Assembly (NCBI GenBank): GCA_007131295.1 | Contig: SLQW01000053.1 | Span: forward strand, 1 to 64,000 | Direction of reading: 5' to 3' | DNA: 64,000 nt | DNA from: Pseudomonadales bacterium | Lineage (GTDB): Bacteria > Pseudomonadota > Gammaproteobacteria > Pseudomonadales > Azotimanducaceae | Translations under genes and position numbers: made by a program | Notes under the pieces: generated by a model | Database searches by the model: none | Seen by the model: only the letters and a program-made list of their open reading frames with translations | What the model was told of the DNA's origin: nothing | Shown: positions 1 through 9,894 of the stretch, in pieces | Layout of the letters: each line of letters starts with the position of its first letter | Numbering within the stretch: position 1 is the first letter of the stretch

Positions 1-365
1 AGCGCCGGATGGGGGCGGGGCAGGCCGATGACCTGGTCGTCTGAGTGCAGCATCTGGTTGGTCTCGCCCGTACCAATGGCGATGGAGGACAGCGACGAGA
101 TCAGGCAGCCAGGATCGAGAACTGACTCGACGACCGGCAGCACGCGTTCATCCGTCGGAATGCGCGCATAGCAACTCCCGCGCGCCAGCAGATTGTAGAT
201 GCGCACGGTGTGATGCCCCTCGAACGGATTGCGCGCAGGCACGATGCCGTCCTTGCGCTCGATGCGCTCGAGATCCCCTCGCAGCGCATCCGCCTCTTTC
301 GGACTCAGTACGTCCTCGATGATGGTGTAGCCCTGATCCGCGATGGCGTCGATGTGTTGCTGCAT
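1..365 (-). CDS. Phytanoyl-CoA dioxygenase (PhyH) family protein, 3' part cut by the window edge
   Basis: Reading from the ATG at 365 on the minus strand gives 121 codons open to the window edge, so the C-terminal part is missing. The start MQQHIDAIADQGYTIIEDVL is typical of PhyH-family Fe(II)/2-oxoglutarate oxygenases. An HSD triplet (in MLHSDDQ) near residue 110 fits the HxD iron-binding motif. These enzymes hydroxylate acyl-CoA or small-molecule substrates in the cytosol. The second iron His and the 2-oxoglutarate Arg would lie outside the window. The substrate cannot be inferred. The gene is divergent from rimO, with about 200 bases between the two starts. Confidence 0.75.
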   Translation of the reverse strand, partial: MQQHIDAIADQGYTIIEDVLSPKEADALRGDLERIERKDGIVPARNPFEGHHTVRIYNLLARGSCYARIPTDERVLPVVESVLDPGCLISSLSSIAIGTGETNQMLHSDDQVIGLPRPHPA

Positions 366-480
366 GCTCGTTCCTCCCGGCGCGCGAGCATAGCGAATGG
401 CGTGCTGTGCTGCAGCCATTGCCATCGGGGCCTTGTACGCGCAGTGCAGCGGACGGGAGCGTGCTGCGAGCTTGTTCCGG

Positions 481-505
481 ATGCCCAGGGATAGCGCCTG
501 GGCAT
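481..505. other. Perfect 9-bp inverted repeat in the rimO leader
   Basis: ATGCCCAGG at 481-489 is exactly repeated in inverse at 497-505 (CCTGGGCAT), with a 7-base loop. It lies in the intergenic region between the PhyH-like gene and rimO, about 70 bases before the chosen rimO start. No T tract follows on either strand, so it is not a canonical intrinsic terminator. It could be an operator or a leader hairpin. Function unknown. Confidence 0.5.
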
Positions 506-572
506 GACGATGACAGGGCGCAGATGCTCGCTGTACCCTTTGCGCCCGTCGTGCCCTGCCAGAGACCCTTTG

Positions 573-1913
573 ATGACTTCTGCCGCCTCCCGCCCCGGCC
601 GCATCGGCTTCGTCAGTCTCGGTTGCCCTAAGGCGACCGTGGATACCGAGCGGATCCTCACTCAGCTCAGAACGGACGGCTACGATCTGGTCGGCAGCTA
701 TGCGGATGCGGATCTGGTGGTGGTGAACACCTGCGGCTTCATCGATGCTGCCGTGGCCGAGTCATTGGATGCCATCGGCGAAGCCCTGGATGAGAACGGC
801 CGGGTCATCGTCACCGGTTGCCTTGGGGCGCGGGAGGACAGCATCCGCTCAGTGCACCCAAGCGTGCTTGCCGTCACCGGCCCCCACGCCTATGAAGAGG
901 TCATGGAGGCGGTGCACGAGCATCTGCCGAAGCCGGCGCATGACCCCTTTCTCTCGTTGGTGCCGGAGCAGGGCATCCGTCTCACGCCGCGCCACTACGC
1001 CTGGTTGAAGATCGCCGAAGGCTGCAACCACCGCTGTACCTTCTGCATCATCCCCTCCATGCGCGGCGATCTGGTCAGCCGACCCGCGGGAGAGGTGCTG
1101 GCGGAAGCGGAGAGCCTAGTGCGCGCCGGGGTCCAGGAGCTGCTCGTGATCTCCCAGGACACTTCCGCTTACGGGGTCGATCTGAAGTACCGGACCAGCT
1201 TCTGGGGTGGGCGTCCAGTCAGAACGCGGCTTCTCGACCTCTGTGAGGCGTTGGCTTCGTTCGGTGTCTGGGTCCGCCTGCACTACGTCTATCCGTATCC
1301 CCACGTCGACGATCTGATTCCACTCATGGCAGAGGGGCGCATCCTGCCCTATCTGGACGTGCCGCTACAGCACGCATCGGAGCGGATTCTCAAGCTCATG
1401 AAGCGGCCGGCGGCAGCGGAACGCAATCTGGAGCGGATCCGGCGCTGGCGCGAGATCTGTCCGGATCTGACCCTGCGCAGCACGTTCATCGTCGGGTTCC
1501 CCGGCGAAACCGAGGCGGAGTTCGAGGAACTGCTGGCCTTCCTGGAGGAAGCCGAGCTCGATCGAGTGGGTGCCTTCGTCTATTCACCCGTGGAGGGTGC
1601 TGCGGCGAATGCCCTGCCGGACCCGGTTCCGGCGGACGTGGGTGAGGACCGCCTGCAGCGGCTCATGCTCGCTCAGGAGAAGATCAGCGCGCGCCGCCTC
1701 GAGCGTTGGCTCGGTCGGGAGATCGAAGTGCTCGTAGACGCGGTAGGCGAAGATGGCGCTATTGCACGATCAATGGCTGATGCTCCGGAGATCGACGGCA
1801 GCGTCCATCTGCCGGGTGCGCAGGTCACGGTTGGTCAACGCATCCGCGTGCGTGTGGTGGCTGCCGACGCGCACGATCTGGAAGGGGAAGTGGTTGGAGC
1901 GGTTTCGGCCTGA
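573..1913 (+). CDS. rimO: Ribosomal protein S12 methylthiotransferase RimO
   Basis: Radical-SAM enzyme that adds a methylthio group to the conserved aspartate of ribosomal protein S12, using two 4Fe-4S clusters. The 446-residue product opens with the MTTase N-terminal domain ([18 protein letters not shown]; further Cys in NTCGF and TGCLG) and carries the radical-SAM CNHRCTFC motif at residues 151-158. The C-terminal region ends in a TRAM-like domain. An upstream in-frame ATG at 504 would add 23 residues unlike the family; the ATG at 573 gives the usual length. The protein is cytosolic and appears monocistronic, running away from the PhyH-like gene. Confidence 0.95.
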   Translation: MTSAASRPGRIGFVSLGCPKATVDTERILTQLRTDGYDLVGSYADADLVVVNTCGFIDAAVAESLDAIGEALDENGRVIVTGCLGAREDSIRSVHPSVLAVTGPHAYEEVMEAVHEHLPKPAHDPFLSLVPEQGIRLTPRHYAWLKIAEGCNHRCTFCIIPSMRGDLVSRPAGEVLAEAESLVRAGVQELLVISQDTSAYGVDLKYRTSFWGGRPVRTRLLDLCEALASFGVWVRLHYVYPYPHVDDLIPLMAEGRILPYLDVPLQHASERILKLMKRPAAAERNLERIRRWREICPDLTLRSTFIVGFPGETEAEFEELLAFLEEAELDRVGAFVYSPVEGAAANALPDPVPADVGEDRLQRLMLAQEKISARRLERWLGREIEVLVDAVGEDGAIARSMADAPEIDGSVHLPGAQVTVGQRIRVRVVAADAHDLEGEVVGAVSA

Positions 1914-2053
1914 GATTCGCGTATCGCAAGGCGTGGCCTTTCTCGAAACCTTTCGAAGCGTCGGGAGACGGCCTCCTTTGGTGTGCTTCTGATATAATGC
2001 TGGTTTTATTTCTGCCGGCTTGAGCCGGCCCAACCTGGGAGGCCCGCGAGGCG

Positions 2054-2188
2054 ATGTTCCGCTGGTTCTGGTACCTGCTCGAAGACGTGTCCGAACAGCC
2101 CCTTATCGTCAAGGCGCTGATCGGCCTGGGCTGGCTGTCGGTTGTGATCATGCTTGCCGGCATGCTCAATGGCATCGGCATCCTCTGA
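2054..2188 (+). CDS. Small membrane protein of 44 residues, unknown function
   Basis: An ATG at 2054 preceded by a purine-rich gcgaggcg gives 45 codons ending in TGA. The product begins MFRWFWYLLEDVSEQPLIVK and continues with one strongly hydrophobic segment (about residues 19-44), so it is a predicted single-pass membrane microprotein. It lies 35 bases upstream of the TerB-like gene in the same direction, so co-transcription is likely. I do not recognise the family. The aromatic N-terminus, clear hydrophobic segment and position support a real gene, but this is inference from a short sequence. Confidence 0.5.
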   Translation: MFRWFWYLLEDVSEQPLIVKALIGLGWLSVVIMLAGMLNGIGIL

Positions 2189-2223
2189 GTCCGGTCGGGC
2201 AGACGCTTGCGGGTGAGCGTCCC

Positions 2224-2613
2224 ATGTGGCTGACGTCTCTGACCGCGCCCCAGCGGCGGGCTCTGCTGGGGCTTGCCCACAACGTGGTGGTATCAGACGG
2301 TCTGCTCGACCCCAACGAAGAATCCATGCTCGCGAGTTTCAAACGTGAGATGGAGCTTCCGCCCGATACCGAAACGGATTACGTCGATCTTGCCGGCATC
2401 GAGGCGGTTTTCGAAACCTCGCGCGAGCGGCGGATCGTGCTTTTGAACCTCATCCACCTTAGCTACGCCGATGGGGCACTGGAAATCGAGGAAGAGTGTC
2501 TGCTGCGCGAGCTAGCCGAGGCGTTCGACGTTTCCGCAGCCGAGTTCGCGCTGCTGGACAACTGGGTCAAGCGGCTGGTGGCTCTGGAGCAGGAGGCAGC
2601 GACGTTCCTGTGA
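2224..2613 (+). CDS. TerB-like (tellurite-resistance-B fold) family protein
   Basis: A 129-residue all-helical acidic protein with the internally repeated pattern of TerB-like folds: a first half with VVVSDGLLDPNEESMLASF and a second half with LSYADGALEIEEECLLREL. The DG.L...E acidic motifs, spaced about 70 residues apart, are what TerB/COG4103-type proteins use for metal or ligand contacts. The molecular role is not known for most members. The start at 2224 is chosen because the homologous region begins directly there; an upstream in-frame ATG at 2020 would overlap the small membrane gene. The stop overlaps the GTG of the next gene (GTGA), indicating translational coupling. Confidence 0.55.
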   Translation: MWLTSLTAPQRRALLGLAHNVVVSDGLLDPNEESMLASFKREMELPPDTETDYVDLAGIEAVFETSRERRIVLLNLIHLSYADGALEIEEECLLRELAEAFDVSAAEFALLDNWVKRLVALEQEAATFL

Positions 2614-3005
2614 GCACTGAAGGACTTCTCGATGACATCCAGCAACAGGTGACGCTCACCCGGGATGAAGTGCTGACAGCCGAGTTCCTGGCGACCGAGG
2701 GCATGCTCGAATGGTTCGGAGCGCTGATTGAGGATTCCCAGGACTGGGCCGCACTTGGCGTGCGTCAATGGCGCTACCTGGTAGAGGACAATCTGCAGAC
2801 CCTGGAAGCGGGTGTCCGTGCGCGGACCCTCGAAGATCTGGCCGAGCTGCCGCGGGTTCATCTGCAGCGCAGAATGAATCGTCTCGGGGAAGGCCTCGAG
2901 GGCGGTCGTAAGCTGGCCGAGCGCAGCGTGCGGCGGGCGCTGGAACCGCTTGCCAGCGTCTGGTCACCTTTCCTGCAGATGGTGCGTCGGGACCACACCA
3001 GCTGA
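2610..3005 (+). CDS. Phasin-like helical protein
   Basis: A GTG at 2610 overlaps the stop of the TerB-like gene, giving 131 residues. The sequence is amphipathic and helical throughout, with no membrane segment and no catalytic motif. The central part (WRYLVEDNLQTLEAG...LAELPRVHLQRR) resembles phasins, the small proteins that coat polyhydroxyalkanoate granules. No PHA synthase gene is in the window, so the call rests on this resemblance alone. Alternatively it is an unrelated coiled or helical partner of the TerB-like protein. Convergent with the carotenoid oxygenase gene, 21 bases apart. Confidence 0.4.
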   Translation: MSTEGLLDDIQQQVTLTRDEVLTAEFLATEGMLEWFGALIEDSQDWAALGVRQWRYLVEDNLQTLEAGVRARTLEDLAELPRVHLQRRMNRLGEGLEGGRKLAERSVRRALEPLASVWSPFLQMVRRDHTS

Positions 3006-3026
3006 GTCGTCCGGTCGGCGCGTACG

Positions 3027-4349
3027 CTAGTTTGCTGGCAACCAGCAGCCATGGGTTCCGAACGGCACTCGCTGCGGCAGAGTGACGCGTGCCACCGGCG
3101 CGGCGTCCGGCTGCATCGCATCTAACACCAGGAGCTCGCTGCGCTCATCCTCGGGGTGCCAGACGTAACCGAGCAACCAGCCCTTGCCTTCAGGTGCGCG
3201 TTCATCCGCGGGAACAAAGGTCACTTCACCGCATAAGCCGCTCTCCGGGATCCACACCTCAGCGCGCGCGCCGGTGACGAGGTCATGGCGGTAAAGTCGG
3301 CGTCCGACAGGCAGGCATCCGTCCGGGTCATGCTCGCGGGCCGTGGTCCAGAGCCAGCGGCTCTCACCATAGGGACGCCGGGTATCACGTGCAGGATGCT
3401 CCTGTGGATCGCCATCGAGGGTCTCGAGCAGCGCGACCTTACGCGCTCGGTCCAGGGTGCAGCGTGCGAGTCGGCGCTGTCCCTCAGCCTCATCGGTGAA
3501 GTCGCGCTGGTAGTGGGGCGGAGCGACGATCGCGTCGATCACGATCTGGTTCTGGGTACTCTGGACGCCCGCCAGGTGGCTGACCCAAAAAGGCTCCAGC
3601 TCGAACCATTCGGCGTCTACGGTGGAACCCTTGCGAGGTATGAGACCAATGCGTGCGCCTTCCTCCGGATGCCAGCGGTAGGGCAGTGGTTGGCCATCGA
3701 GCAGTGCGTCTTCACTGAAAAGTAACGGCATATCGAACACCACCAGGTGCGATTCCAGCAGACCGAAATCGTGGACCATCGATGGGCGCTGCCAGGGCAG
3801 GGCGCGGGACTCGACGAGTTGACCGCGTCCATTGATGCGATGGTGGCGCACGTAAGGCAGCTCGAAGTGATAGGACAGGACGTGGAGTTCCCCGGTTCTC
3901 GGATCCTGGCGCGTGTGGGGTGCTGCGCCTGCGGGCAGCGCCGCGCCGAAATCACTCAGCCCCAGAGTCTCAAGCGTGCTGGATAGGAGGCAGGGTAGAC
4001 TCAGCTCGGCCGTTGCGTAGAGTTGCCCCGCGTGGGTGAACAGCGCGGCGGACCCGTCTCCGGCGGGAACCAGGACGTCGCGCTCCATATGTCGTGGTAT
4101 CGGCGGCGGGCGAATCCAGCGGTTGCGATAGCTCAGCGCACGGCCAGATCCGAGGCGGGTGCCGTGGACCATGCCGGCATGTGCGGGCCGGTGATGCGGG
4201 TCCGAATCGGGAAAAGCGTTGCGCCCGGTCCGCACGTACTGGCCGTCGAGTCCAGCAGGAACCCTGCCTCGAACCTCGAGGTCGAGAGCCGAACACTCTT
4301 CGGTCACGGGCGCAAAGTTGTCGCGGGGGTGGCGATCGCTTTGTCCCAT
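3027..4349 (-). CDS. Carotenoid oxygenase (RPE65 / carotenoid cleavage dioxygenase) family protein
   Basis: A 440-residue member of the seven-bladed propeller, non-heme iron family that cleaves carotenoids, apocarotenoids or stilbenes. Family marks include GLDGQYVRTGRNAFPDSDP near the N-terminus, AGMVHGTRL, SYHFELPYVRHH, SMVHDFGLLESHLVV and the C-terminal GTHGCW. The His in these motifs fit the four iron ligands. There is no signal peptide. The ATG overlaps the stop of the upstream J-domain gene (ATGA), so it is translationally coupled to it. No carotenoid biosynthesis gene is in the window, so the substrate is open. At about 440 residues it is slightly short for the family. Confidence 0.8.
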   Translation of the reverse strand: MGQSDRHPRDNFAPVTEECSALDLEVRGRVPAGLDGQYVRTGRNAFPDSDPHHRPAHAGMVHGTRLGSGRALSYRNRWIRPPPIPRHMERDVLVPAGDGSAALFTHAGQLYATAELSLPCLLSSTLETLGLSDFGAALPAGAAPHTRQDPRTGELHVLSYHFELPYVRHHRINGRGQLVESRALPWQRPSMVHDFGLLESHLVVFDMPLLFSEDALLDGQPLPYRWHPEEGARIGLIPRKGSTVDAEWFELEPFWVSHLAGVQSTQNQIVIDAIVAPPHYQRDFTDEAEGQRRLARCTLDRARKVALLETLDGDPQEHPARDTRRPYGESRWLWTTAREHDPDGCLPVGRRLYRHDLVTGARAEVWIPESGLCGEVTFVPADERAPEGKGWLLGYVWHPEDERSELLVLDAMQPDAAPVARVTLPQRVPFGTHGCWLPAN

Positions 4350-5104
4350 CAGCGTTCCAGATCCCCGAGCAGTCGCTCCTTCGCCGCGTTGATGCGCGCG
4401 GCAAGATCGTCGGAACCGCCGTGGTCGGGGTGAAACTTCTGCATCATGCGCCGGTGCGCACGGACGACCTGTTCCCGATCCACCGGGTCTTTCAGGTTCA
4501 GCACTTTCAGTGCTTCAGCGCGACTGAGGCCCGCCCCGTCCTGCGTCTCGGTATCGTTACGCCAGGCGCTGCCGTGGGTCCGGTCGAGCCAGGTTTCGAG
4601 CAGTCGCGCCGAGTCCGGATCCTCGCCGTTGTAATGACGGAGCAGATCGAGTTGCTCGGCAAGGGTGAGCTCCGAGAGGGTCCGGCCGGCTTGCGGACCC
4701 TCGAGGATGTGCCCTTCGAGTTCGCCGGTAGCGTGCCTGAGCTCCATGCGCAGAAAGCGGGTCGCTACCTGCGACGCCCGGTTCGGATTCGCGCCGCCGC
4801 TCGGACCCCCGCTCGGCCCCCCGCCTGGAAACGGCGTCGGTCCTCCACCGAGTCGCTGCAGAAGGCGCATCATGCCGAGCCACCCGAGGAGCTTCGTGGC
4901 GAAGGGCAGGGCGGTGGCGAGCACCGCGGCGATCCAGTGCAGCCGACCCATGGCGACCATCGCCAGTATCACCAGCAGACCGGCAGCGATGCCGCCGGCC
5001 AGCAACATCTGGCGTGGGTCGGGCCGGTAGCGCAGCCACAGCAGGCGAAGCACTGCGGCCAGAAACACGGCGAGCAGGAACAGCAGCAGCAGGCGAATGA
5101 TCAT
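4349..5104 (-). CDS. Membrane-anchored J-domain protein
   Basis: A 251-residue protein. The start at 5104 gives two hydrophobic N-terminal segments (MIIRLLLLFLLAVFLAAVLR, then LLAGGIAAGLLVILAMVAMG), a further hydrophobic stretch near residues 55-75, a glycine/proline-rich linker, a helical middle region and a C-terminal J domain with the HPD tripeptide (KFHPDHGG). The topology puts a J domain at the extreme C-terminus, as in DjlA/TIM14-like co-chaperones, so it should recruit DnaK to the membrane. An in-frame extension upstream is rejected because it overlaps the VWA gene. It sits 7 bases after the VWA gene and overlaps the carotenoid oxygenase start. Confidence 0.75.
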   Translation of the reverse strand: MIIRLLLLFLLAVFLAAVLRLLWLRYRPDPRQMLLAGGIAAGLLVILAMVAMGRLHWIAAVLATALPFATKLLGWLGMMRLLQRLGGGPTPFPGGGPSGGPSGGANPNRASQVATRFLRMELRHATGELEGHILEGPQAGRTLSELTLAEQLDLLRHYNGEDPDSARLLETWLDRTHGSAWRNDTETQDGAGLSRAEALKVLNLKDPVDREQVVRAHRRMMQKFHPDHGGSDDLAARINAAKERLLGDLER

Positions 5105-5111
5105 GCGTGGA

Positions 5112-5804
5112 TCACCGTAGATCCTCGAGCAAGGCAACAGCGTGGGTGTGGCGCCGAGCGAAATCCTCGAGTGCGCCGCGACCTCCGGCCGCGAACACCG
5201 CGACAGCCTGCAGGAGCTCTCGGAGCCGGGCGGAAGCGCCCGCAGTAAACGGTGCGAAGGCCCCTCCGGACGCCCTGGCCATGTCGCGGAAGCAGTCGCG
5301 ATGGGGTCCGGGTCCGCCCTCGTGAAATACGAACATCGGTGTGCCGAGCAGACCCAGTTCCCCAGCGAGGGTGCACAGGCGGTCGCAGTCCTCCTCGACG
5401 CAGTCGCCGACGAAGACCAGCGCCTGGATTCGCTTGCGCCGGGTCTCATCGATGGCGTAGCGCAGGACGCGCTCGATCTGGGTCTGTCCGCCCATGCAGC
5501 GGACCCGACTCATGCGTCGGGCGAGATCATGACCGTCCTGCACCCATCCGGAATGCCGGAACTCTCGAAATCCGCGGTAGAAGCACAGCTCGAGCTCCAG
5601 CCGCCCGGTCTCCGCCGCCGCTGCGAACATGTCTGCCTGAAGGCCGCAGGCAAGGTCCCAGCTGGGTTGGCGGCTGGCGGTCGCGTCGAGGGCGAACAGC
5701 AGCCTGCCCAGGCGTCCGCGGCTCACGCTTGGTGGCGTGGCGCTGACTTCGGCGAGAAACTGGTCCACGTCGCGTTCGACGGGAGGTTTCGGGTCACGGG
5801 CCAT
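5112..5804 (-). CDS. VWA-domain protein
   Basis: A 230-residue cytosolic protein with a von Willebrand A-like Rossmann core. The strand-loop LLFALDATASRQPSW carries a DATAS sequence matching a DxTxS form of the MIDAS metal site; a later strand LVFVGDCVEED provides another acidic loop. No signal peptide or membrane segment is visible. It is the first gene of a three-gene minus-strand operon (VWA, J-domain, carotenoid oxygenase) with a 7-base gap to the next gene. The role of the protein is unknown; VWA proteins usually mediate protein contacts, often with ATPases or chaperones. Confidence 0.65.
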   Translation of the reverse strand: MARDPKPPVERDVDQFLAEVSATPPSVSRGRLGRLLFALDATASRQPSWDLACGLQADMFAAAAETGRLELELCFYRGFREFRHSGWVQDGHDLARRMSRVRCMGGQTQIERVLRYAIDETRRKRIQALVFVGDCVEEDCDRLCTLAGELGLLGTPMFVFHEGGPGPHRDCFRDMARASGGAFAPFTAGASARLRELLQAVAVFAAGGRGALEDFARRHTHAVALLEDLR

Positions 5805-5898
5805 GGCGACTCCGGTTACGGCTGCGGATGCGCGGCCTGGGGGCTTTGGCTATGCTTCGCCTTTCCGAGCGATCGCAGAAGGGCCGCGGCATCATCTC

Positions 5899-6096
5899 AT
5901 GGAGCAGGAAGAAATCGGCAAGTGGCTCGAAGAGTTGCGTACGGAACACCGCGACCTCGACGACCTTACTCGTATCCTCCAGGAGAGTGTGTATCCGGAT
6001 CAGATGCAACTGCAGCGGTTGAAGAAGCGTAAACTCAGGCTCAAGGATATGATCGCGGCTCTGGAAAGCAAACTCATACCGGATCTCGACGCCTGA
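5899..6096 (+). CDS. DUF465 / YdcH-family small helical protein
   Basis: A 65-residue helical protein beginning MEQEEIGKWLEELRTEHRDL and containing LQRLKKRKLRLKDMIAALE, the hallmark of the DUF465 (YdcH) family, whose members form a short helical hairpin. Function is not established. The ATG at 5899 is chosen over an in-frame upstream start at 5737, because the extra residues would overlap the divergent VWA gene and are not conserved in kind. One base separates its stop from the next gene, which makes co-transcription with the 5'-nucleotidase likely. Confidence 0.8.
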   Translation: MEQEEIGKWLEELRTEHRDLDDLTRILQESVYPDQMQLQRLKKRKLRLKDMIAALESKLIPDLDA

Positions 6097-6097
6097 G

Positions 6098-8000
<1,903 letters not shown>

Positions 8001-8024
8001 GCATGTCCGAACCTCAGGCGACGA

Positions 8025-8360
8025 TCAGACGTAATCGAGGTCGGGGTTGTCGTCGAGGATATCCCGCGCCGCATCGCTGGCTTTGCCCTCGCCGCCGCCC
8101 AGAACTTCCTTGGCGAATTTGAAGTAGACCGTGTAAACCCTGCGCTCGCCGCCGTCCTCGACGACGAAGAATGGCGCACGTGCAACGCCGAGTTCTGCCG
8201 CTAGCCGCATGCCCGGCGAATCGGCATCGCGTTCATCGGCTATAAGCACCTCGTCGATGTGGTCTATCTGGCCCGACTCGTCCAGGCGTTGCTGCACATC
8301 GCCGCACTTCCGGCAAGGGCTGCCGTCAGCGAGGATTTTTTTGACGAAGGTGATCTTCAT
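8025..8360 (-). CDS. Thioredoxin/glutaredoxin-like protein coupled to cysH
   Basis: A 111-residue protein with an N-terminal strand and redox motif ([20 protein letters not shown]), where CRKC is the CxxC active site at about residues 16-19. A cis-proline-like [11 protein letters not shown] follows, also typical of the thioredoxin fold. The ATG overlaps the stop of the APS reductase gene, so the two are translationally coupled. Inference: it is a dedicated or preferred electron donor for the reductase, or a sensor of its redox state. I do not recognise a named family. Confidence 0.65.
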   Translation of the reverse strand: MKITFVKKILADGSPCRKCGDVQQRLDESGQIDHIDEVLIADERDADSPGMRLAAELGVARAPFFVVEDGGERRVYTVYFKFAKEVLGGGEGKASDAARDILDDNPDLDYV

Positions 8361-9103
8361 GCCGAGGCGCGGGCAGGCTTGATGTCGTCTTCACGGATGT
8401 TGGTGATGTGCAGGCCGCACTCCTTCTGAGTCGCCGCTTCCCACCACCAGCGACCAGCGCGCTCGTGCTCATGGGGGGCTACGGGGCGCGTGCAGGGCTC
8501 GCAGCCGATGCTCTTGAATCCGCGCTCGTGCAGCTCGTTATAGGGGACCTCATACTCGCGGATGTAGTCCCACACTTGTGCCGACGTCCAATTGGCCAGA
8601 GGGTTGAACTTCACGAGAGGATGACCAGGCGTCGAAAAGGCGCGGTCTTGCTGGACCACGGGAACCTCCGCGCGGGTCGGACTCTGGTCACGGCGCTGGC
8701 CGGTTATCCAGGCATCCACGTTCGCCAGCTTCCGGCGCAGCGGCTCGATCTTGCGGATCGCGCAGCATTCCTGGTGCCCGTCGCGGTAAAAGCTGAACAG
8801 GCCTTTCTCTCGCACGAGTTGCTGCACGGCCTCCGGATCCGGGAACATCAGCTCGATGTCGAGTCCGTAATGATCCCGCACCTTTTCCAGAAAGCGGTAG
8901 GTCTCCGGGTGCAGGCGTCCCGTGTCGAGGCAGAAGATCTGCACCTTGTCGCCGAGATCCGCCACCATGTCGACGAGCGCCACGTCCTCGGCACCACTGA
9001 ACGAAAGGGCGATGCGCTCGAACCGGTCGACGGCGTGCGCGAGCACGTCGCGGGGATCGGCCTCAGCGAACTTTGCGGCTGCGACCTCGGGCTCATAGGC
9101 CAT
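8357..9103 (-). CDS. cysH: Assimilatory adenylylsulfate (APS) reductase
   Basis: Reduces activated sulfate to sulfite in cysteine biosynthesis. The 248-residue protein has the PP-loop-like [14 protein letters not shown], the family motif in [13 protein letters not shown], and the cysteine pattern of the iron-sulfur APS-reducing type: ECCAIRK plus GCEPC, with the catalytic Cys in the C-terminal KECGLH. The 4Fe-4S cysteines argue for APS rather than PAPS as substrate. The ATG at 9103 is preferred, because AAGGAG lies 9 bases upstream; a GTG at 9139 is an alternative. It is followed by the CxxC protein with an ATGA overlap and lies convergent with cysB. Confidence 0.92.
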   Translation of the reverse strand: MAYEPEVAAAKFAEADPRDVLAHAVDRFERIALSFSGAEDVALVDMVADLGDKVQIFCLDTGRLHPETYRFLEKVRDHYGLDIELMFPDPEAVQQLVREKGLFSFYRDGHQECCAIRKIEPLRRKLANVDAWITGQRRDQSPTRAEVPVVQQDRAFSTPGHPLVKFNPLANWTSAQVWDYIREYEVPYNELHERGFKSIGCEPCTRPVAPHEHERAGRWWWEAATQKECGLHITNIREDDIKPARASA

Positions 9104-9264
9104 GCTGAGATACTCCTTGGCGTAGCGAGGTGCAGACACTAGCAGGATGGCCGCCCGAGCCTAAAGAAAATCGCGCCATAAGCTCATCCCGCAAGGTGAG
9201 TTAGCGCGGGGGCGAGGGTAGACTTGCGTCCGCCCGATGAGATGAACCGCTCAAGGAGCCCCGT

Positions 9265-9891
9265 GTGCACATTCTCTGCCTTGACCTCGAAGGCGTGTTG
9301 ATCCCGGAGATCTGGATCGGCGTTGCCGAACGCACGGGCATCGAGGGCCTGCGGCTCACCACGCGCGACATCGCGGACTATGACGAACTCATGCAGCACC
9401 GGCTCGGTCTGCTCGCCGAGCACGATCTCAAACTTGGTGACATTCAGGACGTGATCGCTGGGTTGGAACCGCTGCCTGGCGCCCCGGAGTTTCTGGCGTG
9501 GGCGCGCTCGCGCATGCAGGTGGCGATCCTATCCGACACCTTCTACGAGTTCGCCGGTCCGCTCATGGCCCAGCTCGAGCAACCGTTCCTTCTCTGTCAT
9601 CGGCTCGAAGTGGACGATCATGACCGGATCGTCGGGTATCGGCTGCGGCAGAAGGATCCGAAGCGCATGGCGGTACGGGCCTTCCGCGATCTTCGCTACC
9701 GGATCGTGGCCGCCGGAGATTCCTTCAACGACACGTCCATGCTCGACGAGGCCGATGCCGGCTTCTTCTTTTGCGCGCCGGAAGCGATCAGTCGACAGTT
9801 TCCACAGTTTCCGCCGACCGATACCTATGCAGAGCTCCAGCAGAGGATCGAAACCGCTGTGGCCAGCTTCGAGCTTCCAGCCGATTGCTGA
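9265..9891 (+). CDS. thrH: ThrH: phosphoserine phosphatase / homoserine phosphotransferase
   Basis: A HAD-superfamily enzyme of 208 residues. The first motif CLDLEGVLIPEIWIGVAERT (Asp nucleophile and the DLEG variant) is diagnostic of ThrH, a bifunctional phosphoserine phosphatase with phosphoserine:homoserine phosphotransferase activity described in Pseudomonas. Motif II is in VAILSDTFYEF and motif III/IV in RIVAAGDSFNDTSML. The start is GTG at 9265, which gives the usual family N-terminus and length. It is convergent with pabB, 3 bases apart. Whether it serves serine or threonine synthesis here cannot be told. Confidence 0.85.
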   Translation: MHILCLDLEGVLIPEIWIGVAERTGIEGLRLTTRDIADYDELMQHRLGLLAEHDLKLGDIQDVIAGLEPLPGAPEFLAWARSRMQVAILSDTFYEFAGPLMAQLEQPFLLCHRLEVDDHDRIVGYRLRQKDPKRMAVRAFRDLRYRIVAAGDSFNDTSMLDEADAGFFFCAPEAISRQFPQFPPTDTYAELQQRIETAVASFELPADC

Positions 9892-9894
9892 GGC

